Source: Oscillospiraceae bacterium (GTDB taxonomy: Bacteria; Bacillota; Clostridia; Oscillospirales; Ruminococcaceae). Taken from it: a DNA stretch of 64,000 bases. The number at the start of each line of letters is the position of its first letter. Within the stretch, counting starts at the first letter, position 1. Below are positions 30,278-38,975 of this stretch, one piece after another. Made by a program: the position numbers and the translations under genes. The stretch spans positions 103,200 to 167,199 of the forward strand of contig CABIYQ010000002.1 of assembly GCA_902362965.1 (NCBI GenBank). The letters are read 5' to 3'. The notes beneath the pieces are model-generated. The model made no database searches, was not told the DNA's origin, and saw only the letters and a program-made list of their open reading frames with translations.

Positions 30278-31291
30278 ATGAAAACAATTTTAGTTACCGG
30301 CGGAACAGGATTTATTGGCAGTCATACTTGCGTTGAACTTCTTCAGGCAGGGTATAATGTAATTATTCTGGATAATCTTGTTAACTCTAAGGAGTCAAGT
30401 ATAGATAGAATTAAGCAGATAACTGATCGTGATGTTAAATTTTATAAAACTGATTTATTGGATTTTGAAAGCACAAAGCGTGTTTTTGAAGAAAATGATA
30501 TTGATTCGGTTATTCATTTTGCAGGATTAAAAGCAGTTGGGGAATCAGTTGAAAAACCGCTGGAATACTATGAAAACAATATCGGCGGAACGCTTAATCT
30601 TATCAAGGCAATGAGAGAGGCAAACTGCAAAAATATTGTATTTTCATCTTCAGCGACGGTTTACGGCGTGAACAATAAAGTTCCGTATACTGAGGACATG
30701 CCTACATCGGCAACTAATCCTTACGGTTATACAAAGGTAATGATAGAACAGATTTTGAATGATATGACGGTTTCCGATAAAGATTGGAGCGTTGTTGCAC
30801 TGAGATATTTTAATCCTATCGGCGCACATGAAAGCGGTCTCATAGGAGAAGATCCAAATGGAATACCAAATAATTTAGTGCCCTATATAGCGCAGGTTGC
30901 TCAGGGAAAACTGGAGCATCTTCGAGTATTCGGAGATGATTATGAAACGCCTGACGGTACGGGGGTACGTGATTATATTCATGTTACGGATCTTGCAAGA
31001 GGTCATATTGCAGCGCTTGAATATGCAGCAGCACATAAAGGCTTTCAGCCTGTAAATCTCGGTACAGGCAAAGGAAGCAGTGTTATGGAAGTAGTTAAGG
31101 CATACGAAAAGGCGTGCGGAAAAAATATTCCTGTTGTGGTTACACCCAGACGTGCAGGTGATATTGCCGAGTCTTACGCTGAAACAGATCTTGCTAAGAA
31201 GCTTCTTAATTGGGAAGCTAAGCTTGATATTAATAAAATGTGTGCAGACAGCTGGAATTTTACTGTAAAAAATCCTGACGGATTAAAATAA
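30278..31291 (+). CDS. galE: UDP-glucose 4-epimerase
   Basis: GalE interconverts UDP-glucose and UDP-galactose with NAD. The 337-residue protein is full length. It shows GGTGFIGSH (NAD-binding, residues 7-15), the SSSATVYG catalytic Ser/Thr stretch, YGYTK (Tyr-X3-Lys) at about 149-153, and SGLIGEDPNGIPNNLVPYIAQVA and GDDYETPDGTGVRDYIHV. AAGGAG is upstream. It may feed surface polysaccharide synthesis. A short gap leads to the copper chaperone gene. Confidence 0.97.
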   Translation: MKTILVTGGTGFIGSHTCVELLQAGYNVIILDNLVNSKESSIDRIKQITDRDVKFYKTDLLDFESTKRVFEENDIDSVIHFAGLKAVGESVEKPLEYYENNIGGTLNLIKAMREANCKNIVFSSSATVYGVNNKVPYTEDMPTSATNPYGYTKVMIEQILNDMTVSDKDWSVVALRYFNPIGAHESGLIGEDPNGIPNNLVPYIAQVAQGKLEHLRVFGDDYETPDGTGVRDYIHVTDLARGHIAALEYAAAHKGFQPVNLGTGKGSSVMEVVKAYEKACGKNIPVVVTPRRAGDIAESYAETDLAKKLLNWEAKLDINKMCADSWNFTVKNPDGLK

Positions 31292-31308
31292 ATAATTGGA
31301 GGTTTGTT

Positions 31309-31515
31309 ATGAAAAAACATATTGAAATTGAGGGAATGTCCTGCGAGCATTGTGTAAAAGCTGTTAAAAATGTACTTGAAGAGCTTGGCGGTACTGATAT
31401 TACCGTAGATCTCAGCGGAGGTTTTGCGGAAGCTGAAATCAGCGCTGATGATAATAAAATTATTGAAGCTATTGCCGAAGAAGAATTTGAAGTAGTAAAA
31501 ATAGAAAATATATAA
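31309..31515 (+). CDS. copZ: CopZ-like heavy-metal-associated chaperone
   Basis: The 68-residue ferredoxin-fold protein has the metal site GMSCEHC (residues 9-15) and a typical HMA length. It binds one Cu(I) and delivers it to an exporter; the copA gene lies 1 kb away convergently. GGAGG is 7 bp upstream, and the galE stop is 18 bp away. Assignment to copper rather than another soft metal follows from the CopA partner. Confidence 0.87.
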   Translation: MKKHIEIEGMSCEHCVKAVKNVLEELGGTDITVDLSGGFAEAEISADDNKIIEAIAEEEFEVVKIENI

Positions 31516-31576
31516 CAAAAAAGGGCTTACTTAATGTTGAAATAGTCAATAGTTAGTAGACACAAAAAAAGAAAAA

Positions 31577-31880
31577 TTAAGCTGCCAGTTCAAGCCTGTA
31601 TTGGACTGGCGGTTTTCGTTTAAGTTTGCGAACAGGTCTTATGTAATTAAAATAGTAAATAGTTTCTTCAACCGCTTTGTGTATATCATCACACATCCAA
31701 TATTTGAAGTGTGACCGAAGCACATCTTTAAATCTGCCAAAGAAAGATTCAATAACAGCGTTATCTCTTGGAGTTCCGGCTCTTGACATACTTTGAATTG
31801 TGTTGTAAGATTTAAGTAGGCTACAATAACCTGCTGATGAGTACTGTACACCCTGATCGCTGTGCAAATGGATATTGATG
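31577..31880 (-). pseudogene. IS3-family transposase C-terminal fragment
   Basis: The frame encodes the C-terminal part of an OrfB integrase: IHLHSDQGVQYSSAGYC (second catalytic Asp of DDE) through AVIESFFGRFKDVLRSH (catalytic Glu) to YFNYIRPVRKLKRKPPVQYR. The N-terminal half with the first Asp and all of OrfA are missing: plus-strand coding of another gene begins where the homology stops. The likely terminal sequence TGAAATAGTCAATAGTTAGT lies at 31538-31557. Inactive remnant. Confidence 0.85.
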
Positions 31881-31972
31881 ATATTACTGAGAAATTTCCG
31901 GGCAAATATGATAAAGCTATTTCAGAAATGCTGAAATATGTTGACAAGTTAGAAATGGAGGGCAAAATATAA
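31868..31972 (+). pseudogene. C-terminal fragment of a gene cut by the IS remnant
   Basis: A frame of 34 codons (MDIDDITEKFPGKYDKAIS...YVDKLEMEGKI-stop) overlaps the start of the next gene by one base (TAATG), the sign of a translationally coupled operon. It lacks a ribosome site or N-terminal part and begins at the IS boundary, so it is probably the tail of a lost upstream gene. Confidence 0.5.
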
Positions 31973-32358
31973 TGAAAATATTAAAAGTAATTCCCTTAGC
32001 TGAAGTTAATGGTGTTAAATTTGGAATGAAACGTTGTGATGTTCGTAAAATTTTCGGCAATGCAACTGAATTCAAAAAGAGTAAGTTTAGCAAAACAACA
32101 ACAGACGACTTCGGATTTTGCCACGTCTTTTATAATAAAAATGACGAATGTGAAGCAATAGAAATTTTTGATGAAAACGAAGTGCAAATTGACGACATTA
32201 CAGTTTTCCCAGATAATGCAGATAAGCTTAAATCAATGCTTCCTGATATAGAAGATGATGATTGTGGCTTCATCAGCAAAAGTAAATCAATAGGTGTATA
32301 TGCACCAGATGGTAAAATGGAAAGCATTTTATTTGGTTGTACAGGATATTACGATTAA
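31972..32358 (+). CDS. Orphan protein, possible immunity-like
   Basis: The 128-residue soluble protein is rich in acidic residues (FYNKNDECEAIEIFDENEVQIDDITVF). It has a GMKRCDVRKIFG motif reminiscent of small beta-rich proteins that judge or bind a partner. It is preceded by AATGGAGGGC within the truncated upstream frame (coupled start) and followed by a terminator. Position after a truncated gene inside an IS-marked insert suggests an immunity or antitoxin gene separated from its toxin, but no family is recognised and this is a guess. Confidence 0.6.
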   Translation: MKILKVIPLAEVNGVKFGMKRCDVRKIFGNATEFKKSKFSKTTTDDFGFCHVFYNKNDECEAIEIFDENEVQIDDITVFPDNADKLKSMLPDIEDDDCGFISKSKSIGVYAPDGKMESILFGCTGYYD

Positions 32359-32368
32359 AGACACAAAG

Positions 32369-32406
32369 AGCAGTACCGCAATTAAGCGATACTGCTTGTT
32401 TGTTTT
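32369..32406 (+). terminator. Terminator of the orphan gene
   Basis: AGCAGTACCGC-AATTAA-GCGATACTGCT followed by a T-rich tail. Confidence 0.8.
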
Positions 32407-32502
32407 TACATTAGCCGCCGTTTAGTCAATAACCATTAGAGTTTGAGAATACTTCTATATGGTCGTCGCCTTAATGTACGCCCTTTTTAATTTGCTGTGG
32501 TT

Positions 32503-34710
32503 TTATGCGTCTGCCTTGAAATTTCTCAGTCTCAGTGCGTTTGAGAGAACGGATACCGAACTTAAGCTCATTGCGGCGGCGGCTATCATCGGATTGAGAA
32601 GCGGTCCGCCGAAAATGTGAAGCAGTCCCATAGCTATAGGAATGCCCAATATATTGTAACCGAACGCCCAGAAAAGATTTTGTTTGATATTTCTTATTGT
32701 AGCATGACTTAATTTAATTGCAGTATTGACACCTTCAAGACTTCCGTTCATTAAAACAATATCAGCGCTTTCAATAGCAATATCAGTACCCGAACCTATC
32801 GCAATGCCCACATCTGATTGTGCAAGGGCAGGAGCGTCGTTGATACCGTCTCCAACCATAGCGGTAATTTTTCCGCTTTCCTGAATCTTTTTTATTTCCG
32901 CCGCTTTATCTTCCGGAAGTACTTCATAGATAACGTTCTTAATACCGGCGTATCCGGCAATTGTAAGAGCAGTCTGCTTATTGTCCCCTGTAAGCATAAC
33001 GGTATTGATTCCTTTATTTTCAAGCTTGCTTACTGCGCTGCGGCTGGTTTCTTTGATTTGATCGGATATAGCAATAATACCTGCGGCTTTGCCGTCGACA
33101 GCGCAGATAACGGCGGTTTTGCCTTGATTTGCAAAGGTTGTAATTTGTGAAATAAAATCATCTTTAATTTTATATTCATTCATCATTTTTTCGTTGCCAA
33201 TAATGATTTGTTTACCGTTGACAACTGCTTTTATTCCCATTCCGGAGATAGATTCAAAGTTTTCCGCTTCAGGTATCGTTATATTTCTGCTGTTAGCTTC
33301 TTTTACAATACTGTCGCCTAATGGGTGTTCTGAAAGCTTTTCGGCAGCTGCGGCATAGAGCAGTAAATCATTTTCATTAATACCGTTTGTTTTAATGTCA
33401 GTAACGACCGGTATGCCTTCTGTAATAGTACCTGTTTTGTCGAATACAACTGTATTTATTTTATGAGCGTTTTCAAGTACTTCGCCGCCTTTTATGAGAA
33501 TACCGTTTTTAGCGCCTTGACCTGTAGCAATCATTATAGCGGTAGGAGTAGCAAGTCCCAGAGCGCATGGGCAGGCGATGACAAGTACTGAAATAAAGAT
33601 AGTTATGCAGAAATCGTTGCTTTCTCCGGCAATTTTCCAACCCACAGCGGCTATAATTGCCAGTAAGATTACAGCCGGTACAAAATATGCTGAAATAACG
33701 TCAGCAAGTCTTGCGATCGGAGCTTTTTTGCCCTGTGCTTCTTCAACAAGTTTAATTATCTGTGAAATTGCTGTATCTTCACCTATTTTTTCGGCAGTGT
33801 ATTCAATATAGCCGTTTTTATTTACTGTAGCGCCGATGACTTTGTCGCCGACGTTTTTGGTTACCGGCATGCTTTCACCTGTTAGCATGGATTCGTCAAC
33901 AGAGGTAGTTCCTAGGGTCACAGTACCGTCAACCGGAAATTTCTCACCGGGTTTTACAATTACCGTATCGCCGATTTGTACAAGCTCGGATTTGACCTGA
34001 AGTTCCTTTTTGCCTCTTCTTACAGTTGCGATCTTAGGGGAAAGCTCCATAAGTTCTTTAATTGCCTGTGAAGATTTGCCCTTTGACAGTGATTCAAGAT
34101 ATTTTCCCAGAGTGATAAGGGTAAGAATAACGGCAGCGGATTCAAAATAAAGTTCCATAGCCATATGCTCATGACCGTTTTTTATTTTGGTAATGGCAAA
34201 AATACCGTAAACTACAGAAGATAGAGTACCTACTGCAATAAGGCTGTCCATATTCGGACTAAGTCTGAACAGGTTTTTAATACCCTTTAAATAGAACATG
34301 TAACCGGTAGCCATAACCGGAATAGTAAGCGCAAGCTGTATAATCGCAAAATTCAGCGGATTTTCCATAGGATCAATTATTTTCGGCAGAGGCATTCCCA
34401 CCATGTGTCCCATACTGATAATAAGAAGAGGAACGGTAAAAATCATAGATATGATAAAGCGTATCAGCAACTTTTTGTGTGCCGGCATTTCAGACTTTGC
34501 GTTTTTTCCGGCAATATTATACCCTGCTTTTTTTATGGCAGACACTATTTCGCTTTCATTTATGTTTTTATCATCAAAACTGACATATAGCTTCTCAGCG
34601 GCAAAGTTGACGTTAGCCTTATCTACACCGTTAAGTTTGTTCAGAGTTCTTTCAATACGGCCTGCACAGGCTGAGCATGTCATGCCCGTTATCTGATAGC
34701 TTTTTTCCAT
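32503..34710 (-). CDS. copA: Copper-exporting P1B-type ATPase
   Basis: CopA pumps Cu(I) out of the cell. The ATG at 34710 is used (GGAGG upstream). The 735-residue protein has one N-terminal HMA domain ([12 protein letters not shown]), eight membrane helices, the TGE actuator ([11 protein letters not shown]), the CPC metal site ([14 protein letters not shown]), the phosphorylation motif [15 protein letters not shown] in the nucleotide domain, and [24 protein letters not shown]. Only one HMA is present, unlike two in Bacillus CopA. Convergent with copZ; no CsoR-type regulator gene lies nearby. Confidence 0.95.
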   Translation of the reverse strand: MEKSYQITGMTCSACAGRIERTLNKLNGVDKANVNFAAEKLYVSFDDKNINESEIVSAIKKAGYNIAGKNAKSEMPAHKKLLIRFIISMIFTVPLLIISMGHMVGMPLPKIIDPMENPLNFAIIQLALTIPVMATGYMFYLKGIKNLFRLSPNMDSLIAVGTLSSVVYGIFAITKIKNGHEHMAMELYFESAAVILTLITLGKYLESLSKGKSSQAIKELMELSPKIATVRRGKKELQVKSELVQIGDTVIVKPGEKFPVDGTVTLGTTSVDESMLTGESMPVTKNVGDKVIGATVNKNGYIEYTAEKIGEDTAISQIIKLVEEAQGKKAPIARLADVISAYFVPAVILLAIIAAVGWKIAGESNDFCITIFISVLVIACPCALGLATPTAIMIATGQGAKNGILIKGGEVLENAHKINTVVFDKTGTITEGIPVVTDIKTNGINENDLLLYAAAAEKLSEHPLGDSIVKEANSRNITIPEAENFESISGMGIKAVVNGKQIIIGNEKMMNEYKIKDDFISQITTFANQGKTAVICAVDGKAAGIIAISDQIKETSRSAVSKLENKGINTVMLTGDNKQTALTIAGYAGIKNVIYEVLPEDKAAEIKKIQESGKITAMVGDGINDAPALAQSDVGIAIGSGTDIAIESADIVLMNGSLEGVNTAIKLSHATIRNIKQNLFWAFGYNILGIPIAMGLLHIFGGPLLNPMIAAAAMSLSSVSVLSNALRLRNFKADA

Positions 34711-34942
34711 ATGGTATCCTCCATTATTCAATGTTGTTTTTAATTATTATAACCAATAATTATTAATTTTTCAAATTTGTTAGTGTCGGGAAACATTTTT
34801 ATAAATACGGTAAAATAATCGTTAAATTCTACAAATATTGTAAAAAAGACCTTTTTCACGTTGCATTGTTAATGGAAATGTGATAAAATATAGTAATATT
34901 TAAGGTGACGTTAATGTTAGAAGCGTATGAATGGAGATTATT

Positions 34943-37252
34943 ATGAACGAATCAATGTTATGGTATAATAATGCTGCGGAAAATTTTGACAGCGCTCTTC
35001 CGGTGGGCAACGGACGCATCGGAGGAATGGTTTACGGACGTACCGAACATGAGCTTATACAGTTAAATGAAGATTCCGTGTGGTCGGGAGGCAAAAGAAA
35101 CAGAAATAATCCGGACGCACCCGAGGGGTTAAAGGAAGTAAGAGAACTGCTTAAACAGGAGAGAATTCCCGAAGCAGAGGAAATTGCGTTCAGGAAATTA
35201 CAGGGCGTATCTTCGGAAAGCCGTCATTATATGCCGTTAGGCAATCTTAATATAGATATGAAGCTTGACGGACGTGCAAAAGAATACAAAAGAGGTCTTG
35301 ATCTGGAAAATGCAGCAGCATTTACGGAGTTTTTGTCGGGAGAAACAAGATACAGACGGGAGGTTTTTGTATCTGAACCTGATAATGTTATGATTGTTCA
35401 CATTTCTGCGGAAAACGGTACTGTAGAGCTTTCTGCATACCTTGACGGCAGAAACGGTTATTATGATGATAATCGTCCTGTTAAGAAAAATATGATAATG
35501 TTTTCGGGAGGTTCGGGCGGTAAGGACGGATTGTTTTTTGCGGCGGTTTTGTCAGCATTTTCTCAGGGCGGTACGATATGCACTGAAGGCGGCAGGCTTA
35601 TTGTCAAAAATGCGGAAGAAGTAACGCTTGTGCTTGGCGTGAGAAGCAGCTACTACACAGATGAAGCCTATGAGGAAGCCGCTGTCATGGACGTAGAATA
35701 CGCCCTTGAGTGCAGTTACGACGAGCTTAGGTACAGGCATGAATGCGATAATAAGGCTTTATATGACAGAGTATCGTTAAAGCTTAACGACAACAGTGAC
35801 GAGGGTTCTTCTCTTCCTACAGACGAGCGTATTATGAGAATGCGGGGAGACGATTTTGACGACAAGGAATGTGACAGCCATATACATGATAACGGTCTTA
35901 TGGTTCTATATTTTAATTTTGCAAGATATCTTATGATCTCCGGAAGCCGCCCGGGTACGCTGCCCTTAAACCGTCAGGGAATATGGAATCAGGATATGAA
36001 TCCGGAGCTTGGTTCAAGATTTGCAGTAAATATTAATACGGAAATGAATTATTGGTGTGCTGAAAGCTGTAATCTTTCGGAATGTCATGAACCGCTTTTT
36101 GATCTGATTGAAAAAATAAGGGAATCCGGACGTGTTACTGCCCGTGAAATGTACGGCTGTTCCGGATATGTATGTCATCACAATACTGATTTGTGGGGAG
36201 ATACTGCTCCGCAGGATACGTGTAAAGCGTCAACAATTTGGCCTTTGGGAGCCGCATGGCTTTGCCTGCATATATTTGAACATTATGAATACACTCAGGA
36301 CATAGAATTTTTGAAGACTAAATATCCGCTTATGCGTGAAGCGGCAGAATTTTTTACTGATTATCTGATCGAGGATAACGAGGGAAGACTTGTGACAAGT
36401 CCGTCAGTTTCTCCTGAAAATACTTATCTTACGCAAAGCGGTGTGAAAGGCAGTCTTTGCATGGGATCTTCTATGGACAGTCAGATCATAACAGTATTAT
36501 TTAGCGATGTTATTAAAAGCTCTGAGATTCTGGATGACGACCATGAATTTGCAGATAAGCTGAAAGGTATGCTTGAAAAGCTGCCCAAACCGGAAGTGGG
36601 AAAATACGGTCAGATAAAGGAATGGGCAGTGGATTACGACGAGGTTGAAATAGGTCACAGACATATTTCACAGCTTTTTGCCCTGCATCCGGCAGACCTT
36701 ATCACGCCGTATAAAACTCCTAAGCTTGCTGATGCTGCAAGAGCAACCCTTATAAGACGTCTTATTCACGGAGGAGGACATACGGGCTGGAGCCGTGCGT
36801 GGATAGCTAATATGTGGGCGAGACTTTACGACAGCGATATGGTTTATGAAAATCTTCAGAAGCTTATTGCTTACTCTACTGACCCTAATTTGTTTGATAC
36901 TCACCCACCTTTCCAGATAGACGGAAATTTCGGAGGAGCATCTGCAATGACAGAAGCGCTTCTTCAGAGTCACAGCGGAGAAATTAACCTTCTTCCGGCG
37001 CTTCCTTCGGAATGGAAAACCGGAGAAATAAGAGGACTGAGAGCAAAGGGAGGATTTGAAGTTTCGATAAATTGGGCGGACGGTAAGCTGAAAACTGCTG
37101 AATTAAAATCACTTTGCGGAAATAAATGCGTTGTTCGTCCGAATACAATAGTAAGTATCTCGTGCGATGGAGAGAGCGTTAACGCTCTTCAGTCTGATGG
37201 CATCATAACATTTGATACTGAAAAGGGACGTATTTATATGATAAGGAGTTAA
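34943..37252 (+). CDS. Glycoside hydrolase family 95 alpha-L-fucosidase
   Basis: GH95 enzymes remove terminal alpha-1,2-L-fucose (some act on L-galactose) from xyloglucan or host glycans by inversion. The 769-residue protein shows N-terminal [52 protein letters not shown] (catalytic-site segment, about 410-423), [14 protein letters not shown] and [11 protein letters not shown]. The ATG at 34943 is chosen because the upstream ATG (34931) is part of GGAG. There is no signal peptide, so it is cytoplasmic, acting on imported oligosaccharides. It has a TTGCAT-17-TAAAAT promoter upstream and is followed 12 bp later by a GH26 gene. Confidence 0.92.
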   Translation: MNESMLWYNNAAENFDSALPVGNGRIGGMVYGRTEHELIQLNEDSVWSGGKRNRNNPDAPEGLKEVRELLKQERIPEAEEIAFRKLQGVSSESRHYMPLGNLNIDMKLDGRAKEYKRGLDLENAAAFTEFLSGETRYRREVFVSEPDNVMIVHISAENGTVELSAYLDGRNGYYDDNRPVKKNMIMFSGGSGGKDGLFFAAVLSAFSQGGTICTEGGRLIVKNAEEVTLVLGVRSSYYTDEAYEEAAVMDVEYALECSYDELRYRHECDNKALYDRVSLKLNDNSDEGSSLPTDERIMRMRGDDFDDKECDSHIHDNGLMVLYFNFARYLMISGSRPGTLPLNRQGIWNQDMNPELGSRFAVNINTEMNYWCAESCNLSECHEPLFDLIEKIRESGRVTAREMYGCSGYVCHHNTDLWGDTAPQDTCKASTIWPLGAAWLCLHIFEHYEYTQDIEFLKTKYPLMREAAEFFTDYLIEDNEGRLVTSPSVSPENTYLTQSGVKGSLCMGSSMDSQIITVLFSDVIKSSEILDDDHEFADKLKGMLEKLPKPEVGKYGQIKEWAVDYDEVEIGHRHISQLFALHPADLITPYKTPKLADAARATLIRRLIHGGGHTGWSRAWIANMWARLYDSDMVYENLQKLIAYSTDPNLFDTHPPFQIDGNFGGASAMTEALLQSHSGEINLLPALPSEWKTGEIRGLRAKGGFEVSINWADGKLKTAELKSLCGNKCVVRPNTIVSISCDGESVNALQSDGIITFDTEKGRIYMIRS

Positions 37253-37264
37253 ATTAAAAAAATC

Positions 37265-38869
37265 ATGAAAAAAATTATAACTGCTGCGGTAATAATGTCA
37301 ATGGCAGCACTGTTTACAGCCTGCGAGGAGATTTCACAGGAGCCTTTAAATAAAACCGATTCTTCAGCATACGCTCCAACGGAAGAAGTTACTGAATATG
37401 TAGAAGAAACTGTATCGTTTACTGAATATGTTGCGAAGGTTCCGGAAATAAATACCACAGAAGCCAGTATGACCATAGAAGCAGAGGATTGTAAGCTTAA
37501 CGGCAGTCTTTATACCGATGAACAGCGCAAAGGCTTTTCCGGAAACGGATACGTTACAGGCTTTTACGGCGGTTCAGCTGATTATCTTGTCATACCTGCC
37601 GATATTCCGTCGTCTCAGCATTATAATATTACCGTATGCGTTGCAGCTGACAGCAATGTTACAAGCTCCGTCAATGTTAATGACCGCAATATCGGTGAGT
37701 TTGTTATCGACGGCGAGGATGAAAGGTTTGTACGTGTAACTTTTTACGGAGTGTATATGGACGAAGGTGAAGCTTTGATTCAGATTAATCAGGGCAGCGA
37801 TAATTTTGAAATTGATTATATAGAAATCAATAATAATGATAATATTTATGAAAATGATTTTGAGATTCAGACTGAACCTGTAGCGCCTGAGGCGTCTAAT
37901 GAAACAAAAAAACTTTTGAAATATCTAAATGATAATTTTGGTAAAAAAATTATTACCGGACAATATGCATCAAACTATAAAAATACAGAGCTGGAATTGA
38001 TTTATAAAAAAACCGGCAAATATCCTGCTATACGCTTTGGAGATATAGGCGGTTATGCGCAGGGAAGTATTCCTGACGAAAGCGAAATTAAAGCGGCAAA
38101 GGATTGGAACGAAAAGGGCGGTATAGTAGGCTTTATGTGGTACTGGAATTCTCCGTCAAGCGATTCTTCAATTTATGCTAAGGATACTAAATTCAGTCTG
38201 AAATCTGCAATGACAGACGAAGATATATCTCAAATGGGAATTGCCGAAATACAGGATCTCTATAAGCAGGGAAAAATCACTAAGGAATGTTTGAAGCTTG
38301 TAGAGGATATAGACGCTGTTTCAGAAGGATTTTCAGAGCTTGCCGAAGAGGGAATACCTATTCTCTGGAGACCTTTGCATGAGTCAGGCGGCGGCTGGTA
38401 CTGGTGGGGTGCTGACGGTGAGGAAGCGTATCAGTGGCTTTATGATCTCATGTATGACCGTATGACCGGATATCACAAGCTTGACAACCTTATCTGGATT
38501 TGGAATGGTCAGAGCGAGGATTATATGGTGGACAGCAGCAAGTATGATATTGCGGCTATAGATATATATATGGGACCTAATATGGTATACGGAAGCCGTT
38601 CCGAACAGTATCAGTGGCTTAAGCAGGTGACCGACAGCGGAAAAATTCTGGCAATTGGGGAATGCAGTTCTATTCCGGGAATTGATGAAATGATTCGTGA
38701 TAATTCACTGTGGTCGTTCTTCGGACTGTGGTACGGCGATTACCTTACAAGCAGCAGCGGCGATACCGCAGATGTTTATACTACGGAAGAAGATCTGATA
38801 AAAATGTATAATGCAGAAAATTCAATTACCCTTGAAAGCTATGCAGATGTGTACGGGCATAGGAATTAG
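37265..38869 (+). CDS. CBM35-GH26 lipoprotein, probable beta-mannanase
   Basis: The 534-residue protein has a lipoprotein signal (MKKIITAAVIMSMAALFTAC), a CBM35-type carbohydrate-binding module (about 70-195; TIEAEDCKLNG...GYVTGFYGGSADYLVI...FEIDYIEI) and a GH26 domain (about 210-530). Catalytic acid/base lies in RPLHESGGGWYWW and the nucleophile in LAIGECSSIPG. GH26 enzymes mostly cut beta-1,4-mannan, some beta-1,3-xylan. Being lipid-anchored it acts outside the cell, presumably feeding oligosaccharides to the cytoplasmic GH95 enzyme next door. Confidence 0.9.
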   Translation: MKKIITAAVIMSMAALFTACEEISQEPLNKTDSSAYAPTEEVTEYVEETVSFTEYVAKVPEINTTEASMTIEAEDCKLNGSLYTDEQRKGFSGNGYVTGFYGGSADYLVIPADIPSSQHYNITVCVAADSNVTSSVNVNDRNIGEFVIDGEDERFVRVTFYGVYMDEGEALIQINQGSDNFEIDYIEINNNDNIYENDFEIQTEPVAPEASNETKKLLKYLNDNFGKKIITGQYASNYKNTELELIYKKTGKYPAIRFGDIGGYAQGSIPDESEIKAAKDWNEKGGIVGFMWYWNSPSSDSSIYAKDTKFSLKSAMTDEDISQMGIAEIQDLYKQGKITKECLKLVEDIDAVSEGFSELAEEGIPILWRPLHESGGGWYWWGADGEEAYQWLYDLMYDRMTGYHKLDNLIWIWNGQSEDYMVDSSKYDIAAIDIYMGPNMVYGSRSEQYQWLKQVTDSGKILAIGECSSIPGIDEMIRDNSLWSFFGLWYGDYLTSSSGDTADVYTTEEDLIKMYNAENSITLESYADVYGHRN

Positions 38870-38891
38870 TCAAAAAATATAAATTACTGTC

Positions 38892-38922
38892 AAAAAAGTC
38901 CGGTTCTGTACTGGACTTTTTT
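38892..38922 (+). terminator. Terminator after GH26
   Basis: AAAAAAGTCC-GGTTCTGTACT-GGACTTTTTT. Confidence 0.85.
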
Positions 38923-38975
38923 ATATTATTATAGTATAATAATATAAAATAATTATACGTAGTGGGGGATTTTTA

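Larger units (their letters stand above)
31517..32488. mobile_element. Inserted segment splitting the copZ-copA terminator
   Basis: AAAAAAGGGCTTA (31517-31529) and ACGCCCTTTTT (32478-32488) look like two arms of one bidirectional terminator. They are separated by about 940 bp bounded by 8-bp direct repeats CTTAATGT (31530-31537 and 32470-32477). The insert carries an IS3-type end and transposase fragment, a truncated frame, an orphan gene and its terminator. Confidence 0.55.
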
